A stretch of DNA of 64,000 bases, from contig JAEZNB010000005.1 of the NCBI GenBank assembly GCA_023441965.1, positions 58,789 through 122,788 on the forward strand, given 5' to 3'. Made by a program: the position numbers and the translations under genes. Positions 14,573 through 24,141 of the stretch are shown one piece after another; position 1 is the stretch's first letter; each line of letters begins with the position of its first letter. Source of the stretch: Bacillota bacterium (GTDB lineage Bacteria > Bacillota > Clostridia > Lachnospirales > Lachnospiraceae). Under the pieces are notes generated by a model that was not told the DNA's origin, did no database searches, and saw nothing but the letters and a program-made list of their open reading frames with translations.

Positions 14573-17500
14573 ATGTCAGTGATGTCGATTTTTAAAAAGA
14601 AAAGCTTTTACGTCGTACTCATTCTGGTACTGGCTGTCGTAGGATACTCAATCTACGTCAAAATCATGAACGACCGCTTTGAAGCCAAAGGGGGAGATAC
14701 CGGAAATGCAAAGCCGGCAGAAGCAAGAGGTGACATTGAAAGGAATGATACCTATAATGCATACCTTGAGAGTCATAAGGATGCCATCAGACCGGAAGAG
14801 GAGATTACGGTAGATGTGCTGAACTACTCAGCGGCTGATCAGGTGGAGAAGTACGATGAGTACGAGGGAAAAGAAAAGGTCCTGGTGTCACAGGAGGGTG
14901 GGTTTGTCGAGTGGACGGTAGAGGTTCCGAAAGCCGGCTTCTACAATATATCCTTTGACTACTTCCCGATCAAGGCCAAGGGCATTGATATCGAGAGAGC
15001 CCTGTATATTAACGGTGAGATTCCTTTCTTAGGAGCTGACAATCTGGCCTTCTCCAGAGTATGGACCAATAATGGTGTAAAAAGAGTTGATAACAGAGGA
15101 AATGAGATCCGCCCCTCACAGAAAGAAGAGCAGAGATGGGAAAGTACCTATATTAAGGATTATATGGGTTACGTAGTGGAACCCTATCTCTTTTATTTCG
15201 AGCAGGGTAAGAATACGATCAGACTGGAAGCTACCAGTGAGCCCTTTGCGATCACCAATCTGGTGGTAGGACAGAAGGAAGAGCTGGCAAGCTACAGTGA
15301 GTACATAAGCAGTGTGGATCTAAGTGCTTATCAGAATACAGATAAGGACTTCTCTATGAAAGTACAGGGAGAAGATGCTGTATACAAATCTTCCCCTACC
15401 TTATATGCAATTTTTGACCGTGCTTCTTCCAACACGGAGCCTTATAGTGCAGCGAAGATTAAGCTGAATGCTATCGGAGGCGACGCATGGAGAGTGGCGG
15501 GTCAATGGATCGAATGGATCATCGAAGTGCCTGAGGATGGACTATATCATCTTTCCTTCAAGGCAAGACAAAATTATAACCGAGGCATGGTTTCCTCCCG
15601 TAAGCTGACAATTGACGGCATTACTCCCTTTGCGGAAGCATCTGCCCTGGATTTCACTTACAATACCGGTTGGGAACTGACCACGCTGTTGGATGCCGAG
15701 GGGAATCCCTGCCAGCTGCCTTTAACGAAGGGAAAGCATGTGGTTCGCCTTGAGGTAACCCTGGGAGACTTAGGTGCAATTCTAAGCCAAATTGAGGACA
15801 GTGTAAACCGCCTGAATGCCATTTACAGAAAAATCTTAGTTGTAACCGGTACTAAGCCGGATCCTTACCGTGATTACCATATTGATCAGGTCTATCCTGA
15901 TGTTATGGTAGCTATGGAAAGGGAGATAGATATTCTTGACGATATCGTTGATCAGCTGGAGAAGCTGACCGGTCAGAAGGGCTCTGAAGCGGCGGTTGCC
16001 GGTAACATATCTGCACAGCTGAAGAGATTCGTAAAGAATCCGGATCTCATTCCGAGAACCATGGAAAATTTCAAGCTGAATATCAGCTCCTTGGGAACCT
16101 CCATTCTTAACCTGAGCAATTCCCAGCTGGATGTGGATTATTTATATGTCAGCGCAGCCGAAGCCGAGCTTCCGAAGGTGAAGGAGACCTTCTTCGGCAA
16201 GGTAGCCCATGAGCTGAAATCCTTTACCGCTTCCTTCTTTGAGGATTACACCACTGTCGGTAACGTGTATTCCGGTGAGACCATCGATGTATGGCTGCTT
16301 TCCGGCCGTGATCAGGCTACCATCCTCAAGAACATGATTGATGAGACCTTCTCACAAGAAACCGGAATCGGGGTTAATGTGAAGCTGATTGATGCTGGAA
16401 CCCTGCTCCCTGCAGTCGTTGCAGGAACCGGACCGGATATTGCTCTTACGGTAGATAACGGTGTTCCTGTAGATTATGCTCTGCGTGAAGCAGCTGTTGA
16501 TCTCACACAGTTTGATGACTTTGAGGAAGTTGCTTCCGAATATTATGACAGTGCTTTTGTACCCTTCGAGTTCAACGGAGGAATCTATGCACTGCCTGAG
16601 ACACAGATTTTCAACGTATTATATTATAGAACAGACATCCTGGAGAACGAGCTGGGCTTGAAGATTCCGGAGGATCTGCCTCAGACCTGGGAGGATGTCA
16701 TCGCCCTGCTTCCGGTCCTGCAAAAGAAGAACCTGCAGTTTGCCCTTCCGTCCACAGACAGAGAAATCAATGGTGTGAAGAGCCCGGATCCCTCAGGTAT
16801 GATAGCCATGCTTTATCAGACCGGAGGTACACTCTATAATGAGGAGCAGACAAGATCCCTGTTGGATAATGAGAACTCAGTATCTTCTTTTGAAAAGTAT
16901 ACCCAGTTCTTCACTCACTATGGCCTGCCTCAGAAATATGACTTCGTCAACCGTTTCCGTTCCGGTGAGATGCCGATCGGTGTAGCTGACTACAACTGGT
17001 ATAATGTATTAAGCGTATTTGCTCCGGAAATCAGAGGAGTATGGGATTTTGCCCTGATACCGGGAACCAAAAGAGCAGATGGAACCATTGACCGTTCCGT
17101 ATCCTGCTACGGCCAGGCTTCCATTATGCTGAAGGATGCGGACAACTACGAGGCCTGCTGGAAATTTATGAAATGGTGGGCAAGCTCGGATGTGAAGGTA
17201 CGTTATGCCAGAGAGCTGGAAAGTATCATGGGTGCAGCAGCAAGATACGCAACTGCAAATAAGGTTACCTTTGAGCAGCTCTCCTGGAGCAATAACAATG
17301 CAGCGGTTTTGGAAGAACAGTGGAAGTGGGTTGAAGGTACTCCGAATATCGCCGGAGGATATTCCACGATCCGCCATATGATCAATGCCTTCCGTAAGGT
17401 TACTTACTCTAAGGAGGACCCGAGAGAGACCTTGCTGGATTACACCAGAACCATCAATGACGAAATTACCTATAAACGAAAAGAGCTTGGCTTAGATTAA
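14573..17500 (+). CDS. Giant membrane-anchored sugar-binding protein with two N-terminal beta-sandwich domains
   Basis: A 975-residue extracellular solute-binding protein, about twice the usual length. A membrane anchor (residues about 9-27) replaces the lipobox. Then come two carbohydrate-binding-like beta-sandwich regions (about 85-232 and 285-402; both contain an EW-x-EVP-x-x-G-x-Y repeat: VEWTVEVPKAGFY and IEWIIEVPEDGLY), a helical linker (about 405-560) and a family 1 solute-binding domain (about 570-975, from ETIDVWLLSGRDQATILKNM). The ATG at 14573 follows GAAGGAAGG by 7 bases. It heads the transporter operon, immediately upstream of two permease genes. The N-terminal modules may hold polysaccharide near the transporter; this is inference. 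Confidence 0.85.
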   Translation: MSVMSIFKKKSFYVVLILVLAVVGYSIYVKIMNDRFEAKGGDTGNAKPAEARGDIERNDTYNAYLESHKDAIRPEEEITVDVLNYSAADQVEKYDEYEGKEKVLVSQEGGFVEWTVEVPKAGFYNISFDYFPIKAKGIDIERALYINGEIPFLGADNLAFSRVWTNNGVKRVDNRGNEIRPSQKEEQRWESTYIKDYMGYVVEPYLFYFEQGKNTIRLEATSEPFAITNLVVGQKEELASYSEYISSVDLSAYQNTDKDFSMKVQGEDAVYKSSPTLYAIFDRASSNTEPYSAAKIKLNAIGGDAWRVAGQWIEWIIEVPEDGLYHLSFKARQNYNRGMVSSRKLTIDGITPFAEASALDFTYNTGWELTTLLDAEGNPCQLPLTKGKHVVRLEVTLGDLGAILSQIEDSVNRLNAIYRKILVVTGTKPDPYRDYHIDQVYPDVMVAMEREIDILDDIVDQLEKLTGQKGSEAAVAGNISAQLKRFVKNPDLIPRTMENFKLNISSLGTSILNLSNSQLDVDYLYVSAAEAELPKVKETFFGKVAHELKSFTASFFEDYTTVGNVYSGETIDVWLLSGRDQATILKNMIDETFSQETGIGVNVKLIDAGTLLPAVVAGTGPDIALTVDNGVPVDYALREAAVDLTQFDDFEEVASEYYDSAFVPFEFNGGIYALPETQIFNVLYYRTDILENELGLKIPEDLPQTWEDVIALLPVLQKKNLQFALPSTDREINGVKSPDPSGMIAMLYQTGGTLYNEEQTRSLLDNENSVSSFEKYTQFFTHYGLPQKYDFVNRFRSGEMPIGVADYNWYNVLSVFAPEIRGVWDFALIPGTKRADGTIDRSVSCYGQASIMLKDADNYEACWKFMKWWASSDVKVRYARELESIMGAAARYATANKVTFEQLSWSNNNAAVLEEQWKWVEGTPNIAGGYSTIRHMINAFRKVTYSKEDPRETLLDYTRTINDEITYKRKELGLD

Positions 17501-17529
17501 TAGATACGGTTAGGAAGAGAGGTAGGGTT

Positions 17530-18468
17530 ATGAGTTCTAATTTCGATCAATGGAAGGCAAGGAAGAAGAGAGAAGCCACATATACGTTAAAACAGATGTG
17601 GAGAAGCAGAGTCCAATATGCGTTCCTGGCTCCATTTGCAATACTGTTCCTGGTGTTCTTTGTAACTCCGGTAGTAATTTCGATTTATTACAGTTTTACC
17701 TATTATAATATTTTAACTCCGCCGCAGTGGATCAATCTGCAGAATTACATTAATCTGATTCTGGCAGATGACGTATTTCTGATTTCCGTGCAGAACACCT
17801 TCCTGTTAGCTGTTCTGACAGGACCGGTCGGATATATGATGGCGTTCCTCTTCGCCTGGTTGATCCATGAGCTGCCAAGATACTTAAGATCCATCTTCGT
17901 TCTGATCTTTTATGCACCTACAATAGCTGCCAATATGTTCATGCTGTTCGGCATACTGTTCAGCAGTGATGCATATGGACCCGCCAATGCGATCCTGATT
18001 GATGCCGGTTTGATCAATAGCCCGATCCTCTGGCTGACTGATCCGAAATATATGATGACCGTTATTATCATCGTAGTATTGTGGATGAGTCTTGGTACCG
18101 GCTTCCTTTCCTTCATTGCCGGTCTGCAGACCATCAGTGAGGATCAATATGAAGCCGGCTATGTGGATGGTATTAAGAACAGATGGCAGGAGCTCTGGTA
18201 TATTACACTCCCTAATATGAAACCGATGCTTTTGTTCGGTGCCGTTATGGCAATTACCCAGTCCTTCAATGTCGGTGATGTTGCCAATGCACTCTGCGGC
18301 TTCCCGAGCACGGACTATAAAGCTAATACAGTGGTAACCCACTTGATGGACTACGGTTCCATCCGCTTTGATATGGGCTATGCTTCAGCAATCGCAACAA
18401 TTTTGTTCCTGGTCATGATTTTATCCAAGCGTGGAGTCAGCTCATTGTTGAACAAAGTAGGTACCTGA
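17530..18468 (+). CDS. Sugar ABC transporter permease (MalF/UgpA type), system 1
   Basis: A 312-residue inner-membrane permease of the carbohydrate uptake (CUT1) class with six predicted helices. The cytoplasmic EAA loop that contacts the ATPase is visible as EAGYVDGIKNRWQELWYITLPNMKPML (about residue 215). It is the first of a permease pair, 29 bases after the giant binding protein gene and with a GAGG-type ribosome site. No ATPase is encoded in the cluster; CUT1 systems commonly share an MsmK-type ATPase encoded elsewhere. Confidence 0.93.
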   Translation: MSSNFDQWKARKKREATYTLKQMWRSRVQYAFLAPFAILFLVFFVTPVVISIYYSFTYYNILTPPQWINLQNYINLILADDVFLISVQNTFLLAVLTGPVGYMMAFLFAWLIHELPRYLRSIFVLIFYAPTIAANMFMLFGILFSSDAYGPANAILIDAGLINSPILWLTDPKYMMTVIIIVVLWMSLGTGFLSFIAGLQTISEDQYEAGYVDGIKNRWQELWYITLPNMKPMLLFGAVMAITQSFNVGDVANALCGFPSTDYKANTVVTHLMDYGSIRFDMGYASAIATILFLVMILSKRGVSSLLNKVGT

Positions 18469-18496
18469 TCCTTCTGTACTCTGCAGCTTTATGGGT

Positions 18497-18534
18497 TGTC
18501 CGGTAAAGGTATTTCATATCCTGAACACCGGACA
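18497..18534 (+). other. Intergenic hairpin between the two system 1 permease genes
   Basis: Perfect 8-base arms TGTCCGGT (18497-18504) and ACCGGACA (18527-18534) without a T-tract. It could stabilise or process the polycistronic mRNA. Confidence 0.5.
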
Positions 18535-18568
18535 GGTTAAAGTATAAGTAAGGGAGATAAGATTTCGT

Positions 18569-19429
18569 ATGAGTATATTGAAAAAAAGAAAACCGAATAG
18601 GTCAATCGCCGGGGACATATTTGTATACATCGTCCTGTTAGGATTTGGATGGTTCTTCCTTTATCCTTTGTTATTTGCGATCAACAATGCCTTAAAGCCC
18701 TTGGATGAGATATTCCTCTTTCCTCCGAAGCTATGGGTGAACAAACCTACCTTCGATAATTTTTCGGATTTATTTGTTCTGATGGGAAAGACCTGGGTGC
18801 CCTTCTCCAGATACATATTTAATACCGTATTCATTACGGTGGTAGGTACTCTGGGACATCTGCTGATTGCTTCCATGGCGGCTTATGTACTTTCCAAGTA
18901 TAAATTCCCCGGAAGCAAGCTGTTCTTTGCTATCGTTACAACAGCCCTGATGTTCACACCTCAGGTCATGGCAATTCCCAACTACCTGGTTATGACGAAG
19001 CTGGGATGGGTGGACACCTACCTGGCCATCATCGTACCGGCCTTTGCGGCACCCTTGGGATTGTTCCTGATGAAGCAGTTCATGGAACAGATTCCGGACG
19101 TGCTGATAGAAGCGGCTAAGGTGGACGGAGCGAGAGAAGTCCGGATCTATTTTAAGATCGTTATGCCTCTGGTAAAGCCGGCGTCCTTGACTTTAGCAAT
19201 CTTCTCCATCCAGGGTCTGTGGAATACGAGAGCCTCCAACTTCATCTATGCAGAGGAGCTGAAGACCCTGCCCTATGCCCTGTCACAGATCATCAGTGGT
19301 GGTTCCATAGCAAGAGCCGGAGTCGGTGCCGCGGTTTCTGTAATAACCATGATCGTACCGCTGCTCTTCTTCATCTTTGCACAAAGTAATATTATTGAAA
19401 CCATGGCCAGTTCTGGTATTAAGGAGTGA
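18569..19429 (+). CDS. Sugar ABC transporter permease (MalG type), system 1
   Basis: A 286-residue CUT1 permease with six helices; the EAA loop reads EAAKVDGAREVRIYFKIVMPLVKPA (about residue 190). It pairs with the preceding MalF-type permease. AGGGAG lies upstream of the ATG. The next gene (NHL protein) begins 9 bases after its stop, which indicates one transcript. Confidence 0.93.
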   Translation: MSILKKRKPNRSIAGDIFVYIVLLGFGWFFLYPLLFAINNALKPLDEIFLFPPKLWVNKPTFDNFSDLFVLMGKTWVPFSRYIFNTVFITVVGTLGHLLIASMAAYVLSKYKFPGSKLFFAIVTTALMFTPQVMAIPNYLVMTKLGWVDTYLAIIVPAFAAPLGLFLMKQFMEQIPDVLIEAAKVDGAREVRIYFKIVMPLVKPASLTLAIFSIQGLWNTRASNFIYAEELKTLPYALSQIISGGSIARAGVGAAVSVITMIVPLLFFIFAQSNIIETMASSGIKE

Positions 19430-19438
19430 GGTGATATC

Positions 19439-20917
19439 GTGAAAACAAAATTAAGATTAAGCTTGGTATGCCTTCTGATGATCATCACGGTATTGGGACC
19501 TGTGCAGAAAGCCTCCGCAGAAACAACCAATTTTTATACCTATAGCTATGACTACTTCGAAATAGAGCTGGAATCACCGGACGCATATACGGCGGAGGAT
19601 CTGCTATTGGGCTCTTCCTTAGGGATCGGAGATTTTAAGAACCCTACCGGCTTATTCGTTAAGGACGGCTTTATCTATATCGTTGATACGGATAATAACA
19701 GAATTGTGGTAGTGGACAGAAGCTTCAATTTAGTGAAGGTAATTGAGAGTGTCATCAATAACGGAGCGGAGGATGCTCTGTTAAAGCCCCAGGATATCTT
19801 TGTGACTGACAATGGGGATATGTATATCTGCGACACCGGTAATTACAGAATCCTGCATACGGATAAAAATCTGAACCTGATCAAGACCTATACGAAGCCT
19901 GAGGATGAGACCATTCTTGAGAAGTCAGACTTTATTCCGAAGAAATGTGTGGTAGATTCCTCCGGAAGATTATATCTGCTCGCCGGTAATGTGAATAAGG
20001 GCTTTATGGAGTTTGATGCCAATGGTCAGTTTACCGTCTATGTGGGTGCGAACCCGGTAAAAGCGAGTCTCTTCCAGGTGCTTCAGAAGAGATTGATGAC
20101 CAAGGAACAGAGAAGCAGAATGATTTCCTTCGTTCCTACAGAATACAGTAATATTGCAATTGATAAGGATAATTTCCTCTATGCCACCACCACAACCTTT
20201 AATGATGGTGATTTAAGAAATGGTAAGATTAAATCGATCCGTAAACTGAATTCCCTCGGTGAGGATGTTCTGATCCGTAACGGCTACTCGGATCCGATGG
20301 GTGATGTTTACTGGGGTGCCGGTGGTGATGTCAGCGGTTCCTCTAAGTTTGAGGATGTAACCGCTCTGGATAATGATACCTATTTTGCGATTGACCGAAT
20401 CAGAGGAAGAGTCTTCGGTTATGACTTCCAGGGCAATCTTCTCTATGCCTTCGGAGGTATAGGCAATAAGAAGGGCTACTTCCTGTATCCGGTAGCAATT
20501 GAGCATTTGGATACAGATTTACTGGTACTGGACAACAGGTCTGCGGCCTTAACCAGATTTACCCTGACAGAGTATGGGGCTATGATCAACGAAGGTCTTT
20601 CCTTATATAAGGAAGGCCGTTATGAAGAATCAGCTGAGTACTGGAGAAAGGTGCTGCGACTGAACGGTAATTATGATCTGGCCTACATCGGCATCGGCCG
20701 TTCTCTTCTTCGCCAGGGATATTATGAAGAGGCGATGAAGTACTTCGAAAGTAAGCGTGATACGAGTAATTATTCCAAGGCCTTTCAGGAGTACCGCAAA
20801 GAATGGGTAGAGGAGAATATCGGCTGGATGATCGGCGGTGCTGTCTTCCTGCTGTTCCTGCCTCGTATTATTAAGACTATCAGGAAGCTGATCAAAGGAG
20901 GTGCACATAAAGCATGA
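19439..20917 (+). CDS. NHL-repeat/TPR protein with C-terminal membrane anchor
   Basis: A 492-residue exported protein. Residues 1-28 are a signal peptide. From about 55 to 365 it has NHL beta-propeller repeats (NPTGLFVKDGFIYIVDTDNNRIVVVD; KPQDIFVTDNGDMYICDTGNYRILHTD). Residues about 370-445 contain two TPR-like helical pairs (GLSLYKEGRYEESAEYWRKVLRLNGNYDLAYIGIGRSLLRQGYYEEAMKYF). One transmembrane helix (about 460-478) and a short basic tail end the protein. The propeller should therefore face outward. The GTG start follows GAGGTG by 6 bases. It overlaps the next gene by 4 bases. NHL propellers commonly bind proteins or glycans; here a role as an accessory scaffold of the transporter is inferred. 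Confidence 0.82.
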   Translation: MKTKLRLSLVCLLMIITVLGPVQKASAETTNFYTYSYDYFEIELESPDAYTAEDLLLGSSLGIGDFKNPTGLFVKDGFIYIVDTDNNRIVVVDRSFNLVKVIESVINNGAEDALLKPQDIFVTDNGDMYICDTGNYRILHTDKNLNLIKTYTKPEDETILEKSDFIPKKCVVDSSGRLYLLAGNVNKGFMEFDANGQFTVYVGANPVKASLFQVLQKRLMTKEQRSRMISFVPTEYSNIAIDKDNFLYATTTTFNDGDLRNGKIKSIRKLNSLGEDVLIRNGYSDPMGDVYWGAGGDVSGSSKFEDVTALDNDTYFAIDRIRGRVFGYDFQGNLLYAFGGIGNKKGYFLYPVAIEHLDTDLLVLDNRSAALTRFTLTEYGAMINEGLSLYKEGRYEESAEYWRKVLRLNGNYDLAYIGIGRSLLRQGYYEEAMKYFESKRDTSNYSKAFQEYRKEWVEENIGWMIGGAVFLLFLPRIIKTIRKLIKGGAHKA

Positions 20918-21576
20918 GTATTAAGACGGCATTTCAAAAGGACAGGTTACAACACCTGGGAAAGACTTTGAAGTACAGCTTACATGTGATTTTCCGCCCC
21001 TTTGATGGTTTCTGGGATCTCACCCATGAGAAGAGAGGTTCCATGGGAGCAGCCAATGTGATCCTGATCCTCTTTATCCTGACTCAGGTATGGACCTATA
21101 CTTATTCCAGCTTCCCTTACTACTTTCCGCAGTGGGAGTATTTCAACCTCTTTATGAGGATCCTGCCTTCCGTCGTCATCTTCCTGACCTGGTGTATCGC
21201 CAACTGGAGTCTGACGACCTTGATGGATGGAAAGGGAAAGTTAGGTCAGATTTATATGGCTACGGCATATGCGCTGACCCCTTATGTCCTGATCAGAATT
21301 CCGATGATCTTCATGACCTACATACTGACACTGGAAGAAAGCACCTATTATATCGTGTTTGGCAATCTTTCGTATATATGGTGCGGAATCCTGGTTCTCT
21401 GCGCCATGATGATGATCCACGACTTCACGATGGGCAAGGCAATATTGACCACCCTGTTCACGATTGTAGCGATGATGATCATCATATTCCTGATTGTTAT
21501 GTTCTTCAGCTTGATTACTCAGAGCTTTGGCTACTTCATATCTTTATATAAAGAAGCTGCATTCAGACTCTATTAA
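20914..21576 (+). CDS. Yip1-domain membrane protein
   Basis: A 220-residue protein with about five hydrophobic helices, matching the Yip1/YIPF-type membrane domain by helix layout and by the opening KYSLHVIFRPFDGFWDLTHEKRGS, which is typical of clostridial Yip1 proteins. The start overlaps the NHL gene stop (ATGA), implying translational coupling. GGAGG lies upstream within the preceding gene. The biochemical role of bacterial Yip1 proteins is not established; its tight coupling to the NHL protein suggests the two work together in the membrane. Confidence 0.75.
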   Translation: MSIKTAFQKDRLQHLGKTLKYSLHVIFRPFDGFWDLTHEKRGSMGAANVILILFILTQVWTYTYSSFPYYFPQWEYFNLFMRILPSVVIFLTWCIANWSLTTLMDGKGKLGQIYMATAYALTPYVLIRIPMIFMTYILTLEESTYYIVFGNLSYIWCGILVLCAMMMIHDFTMGKAILTTLFTIVAMMIIIFLIVMFFSLITQSFGYFISLYKEAAFRLY

Positions 21577-21600
21577 GCCGGAAGGGAGGAGATTTACGAT

Positions 21601-24141
21601 ATGAAAACAAAAAAAGTACTGCTGTTGCTTATGTCAATCTGCCTCTTACTAGGTGCAATGTCTGCATGTAGTAAGGAAGTAGTAGAAGAAAACTTGACGA
21701 TTTATTCCTACGATACGATCGAAGATAAAGAAGTCGTATTTGAGAATGATAACCTGGAATTCCATTTTGACCCCGCCACCACCCATTTCTATGTGGTGAA
21801 GAAGAGTACGGGACATATCTGGTATTCCAATCCCCAGGACGCATCCGCTGATGCACTTGCTGCAGGTATCAATAAGAAGGATCTGGAGGCAACGATATCA
21901 CTAAGATATAACACACAATCCGGAAGCGCCACAACGATGAATAATTACGGCTCCAGCATTGAGAAGGGGAACTATACCTATGAGGTACTGGAGAATGGAG
22001 TAAAGATAAACTATACCATAGCGGATTTGGATAAGGTATACTTTATCCCTCCTGCGGCTCCCGCCTCCCGCTTTGAAGTGTTCTTCAATCAGTTTGATAA
22101 GAATACACAGAGAAGAATCCTGAACAACTTTAAGGTTTATGATCCTGCCAAACCCCGTAAGGATGATAATAAGGAGGAGCTGCTGGAAAAGTATCCTGAG
22201 TATGCAACGGAAAAAATCTACGAGTTCCGTAAATCGGATAACAAGGGTCAGCTGCTATGGATCGAAGAACAGTTCGCCACCGTTGGTTATAACCAGCAGG
22301 AGTACGAAGCCGATCTGGCAAGATACGAGACCTCAACCTCCAGTGAGAAGCCGCAGTTTAATGTAAGCATACAGTACAATCTGGAGGAGGATGGATTACT
22401 GGTCAGTATTCCTCTGAAGGAGATCGACTATAAGATGGCATATCCGATTGTTGAGTTAAGGCCCCTGGCATATTTCGGTGCCGCTAATGTGACAGAGGAA
22501 GGCTTTCTCCTGGTTCCGGAGGGCTCCGGAGGTATCATCCGCTTCAACAACGGAAAACAGACACAGAATCCCTACAAGGCTGATTTATATGGCTGGGATT
22601 ATGGCATTTACCGCGACTCTGTCATTGATGAGACAAGAGCGAATATGCCTGTATTCGGTATCAGCAATATGAATTCTTCCTTCCTCTGCATTCTGGAACA
22701 GGGAAGCTCCTATGCCTTCCTGGAGGCAGATGTAGCCGGAAGAATAAACAGCTACAATTACGCCGCAGCCAATTATAATATGGTCCACAGTGCTTTGATG
22801 GACATATCAGCCAAATCGGATAAAACAGTCCGTATGTTCCAGGAGCAGCTGCCGGATGAAGTAATTTCCCAGAGATATATTTTCCTTGATCAGACGGATT
22901 ACAGCTCCATGGCAACTGCTTACCGTGACTATCTGTTAGCGAAGCATCCCGAGCTGCAGAAGAAAACCGAATCCGCGGTACCGGTTGCAGTAGAACTGAT
23001 CGGTGCGGTTGACAGAACCAAGCATGTATTCGGAATTCCTACCAGACAGCCGGATGAGCTTACCTCCTATGATGAAGCTAAGGGTGTCATCGATGAACTG
23101 TTAAGCTATGGAATCAAGGATCTGAATATCAAGTATAATGGCTGGTTCAATGAGGGAATCATCCATGAAGCTCCGAATAAAGTAAAGCCGATTAAGGAGC
23201 TGGGAGGCAAGAAGGATTTCAAGAGCCTGGTAGCCTATGCCAAGGAAAAGGGGATTAACCTTTACCTGGAAGCAACCTTCCAATTTGTATATGGAAATAA
23301 CATGTTTGATAATTTCGTCAGGATCCGTGATGCAGCCAAGTTCGTAAACCGTGAGATCGTGGATCTGGTTCCCTATAATCCGATTTATTTCGGAGAAACA
23401 GACTACCTGTATGATTACAATCTGGCTAAGCCCGAATATTATCTGAAGAATATCGATGCTTATGCCGATGAGATCGCCGATTACGGAGTCAAGAATATTG
23501 CATTTGGTGACATAGGAGAAACCCTAAGTGCGGATTATGACCGGAAGAAGAGTGTCAGCAGAGAAGAGGCTTTGAAGCTTCAGGTTGCTAAGCTCGCAGA
23601 GCTCAATCAGGAAGGTTATCAGATGATGATTAACTCCGGTAACATGTATGCAGTTCCCTATGCAGACTTTATCGTAGATGCGAACCTTTCCACCAAGGGC
23701 TATAACATTATTGACCAGGAAGTTCCCTTCTTTGAAATCGTACTGCATGGATTGGTTCCCTATGCAGGAACACCACTCAATCTTGCTTCGGATTATGAGA
23801 AGGCTTTATTGAAAACAGTGGAAACCGGTGCGGGACTTTATTATACCTTCATGGATGCAGACAGCTTTGATCTTCGGGACAGCAGGTATACCAGATACTT
23901 CTCTGCCGATTTCAATGTATGGAAGGAAGATACGAAAGCCTTATATCAGAAGATAGAGAAGGATTTTGGCCACTTATATAATCAGTTCATTACCAGACAT
24001 GAGGAGCTTGCAAAGGGTGTTTACATGACCGAATATGAGGATGGTACGCAGGTAATCGTAAATTACAACGAAGGTGCTTACAGCCACAAGGGTAAGGTAA
24101 TTCCTGCAAAGGACTATATTGTGGAAGGAGGTAAGCAGTAA
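21601..24141 (+). CDS. DUF5696-type lipoprotein, predicted TIM-barrel glycosidase-like
   Basis: An 846-residue lipoprotein (signal MKTKKVLLLLMSICLLLGAM, lipobox MSAC). The N-terminal 300 residues look like beta-sandwich; from about 460 the protein resembles a (beta/alpha)8 barrel, with strand-end motifs DLNIKYNGWFNEG, INLYLEATFQFVYG, IAFGDIGETLSADY and MINSGNMYAVPYADFIVDANL. This arrangement is familiar in proteins named DUF5696 that sit beside sugar ABC genes. Acidic residues at the strand ends (for example in EATF, GDIGE) could be catalytic, but no glycoside hydrolase family could be assigned. It lies outside the cell, between the two transporter modules, and its stop overlaps the next start by one base (TAATG). 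It could trim glycan before import; untested inference. Confidence 0.78.
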   Translation: MKTKKVLLLLMSICLLLGAMSACSKEVVEENLTIYSYDTIEDKEVVFENDNLEFHFDPATTHFYVVKKSTGHIWYSNPQDASADALAAGINKKDLEATISLRYNTQSGSATTMNNYGSSIEKGNYTYEVLENGVKINYTIADLDKVYFIPPAAPASRFEVFFNQFDKNTQRRILNNFKVYDPAKPRKDDNKEELLEKYPEYATEKIYEFRKSDNKGQLLWIEEQFATVGYNQQEYEADLARYETSTSSEKPQFNVSIQYNLEEDGLLVSIPLKEIDYKMAYPIVELRPLAYFGAANVTEEGFLLVPEGSGGIIRFNNGKQTQNPYKADLYGWDYGIYRDSVIDETRANMPVFGISNMNSSFLCILEQGSSYAFLEADVAGRINSYNYAAANYNMVHSALMDISAKSDKTVRMFQEQLPDEVISQRYIFLDQTDYSSMATAYRDYLLAKHPELQKKTESAVPVAVELIGAVDRTKHVFGIPTRQPDELTSYDEAKGVIDELLSYGIKDLNIKYNGWFNEGIIHEAPNKVKPIKELGGKKDFKSLVAYAKEKGINLYLEATFQFVYGNNMFDNFVRIRDAAKFVNREIVDLVPYNPIYFGETDYLYDYNLAKPEYYLKNIDAYADEIADYGVKNIAFGDIGETLSADYDRKKSVSREEALKLQVAKLAELNQEGYQMMINSGNMYAVPYADFIVDANLSTKGYNIIDQEVPFFEIVLHGLVPYAGTPLNLASDYEKALLKTVETGAGLYYTFMDADSFDLRDSRYTRYFSADFNVWKEDTKALYQKIEKDFGHLYNQFITRHEELAKGVYMTEYEDGTQVIVNYNEGAYSHKGKVIPAKDYIVEGGKQ

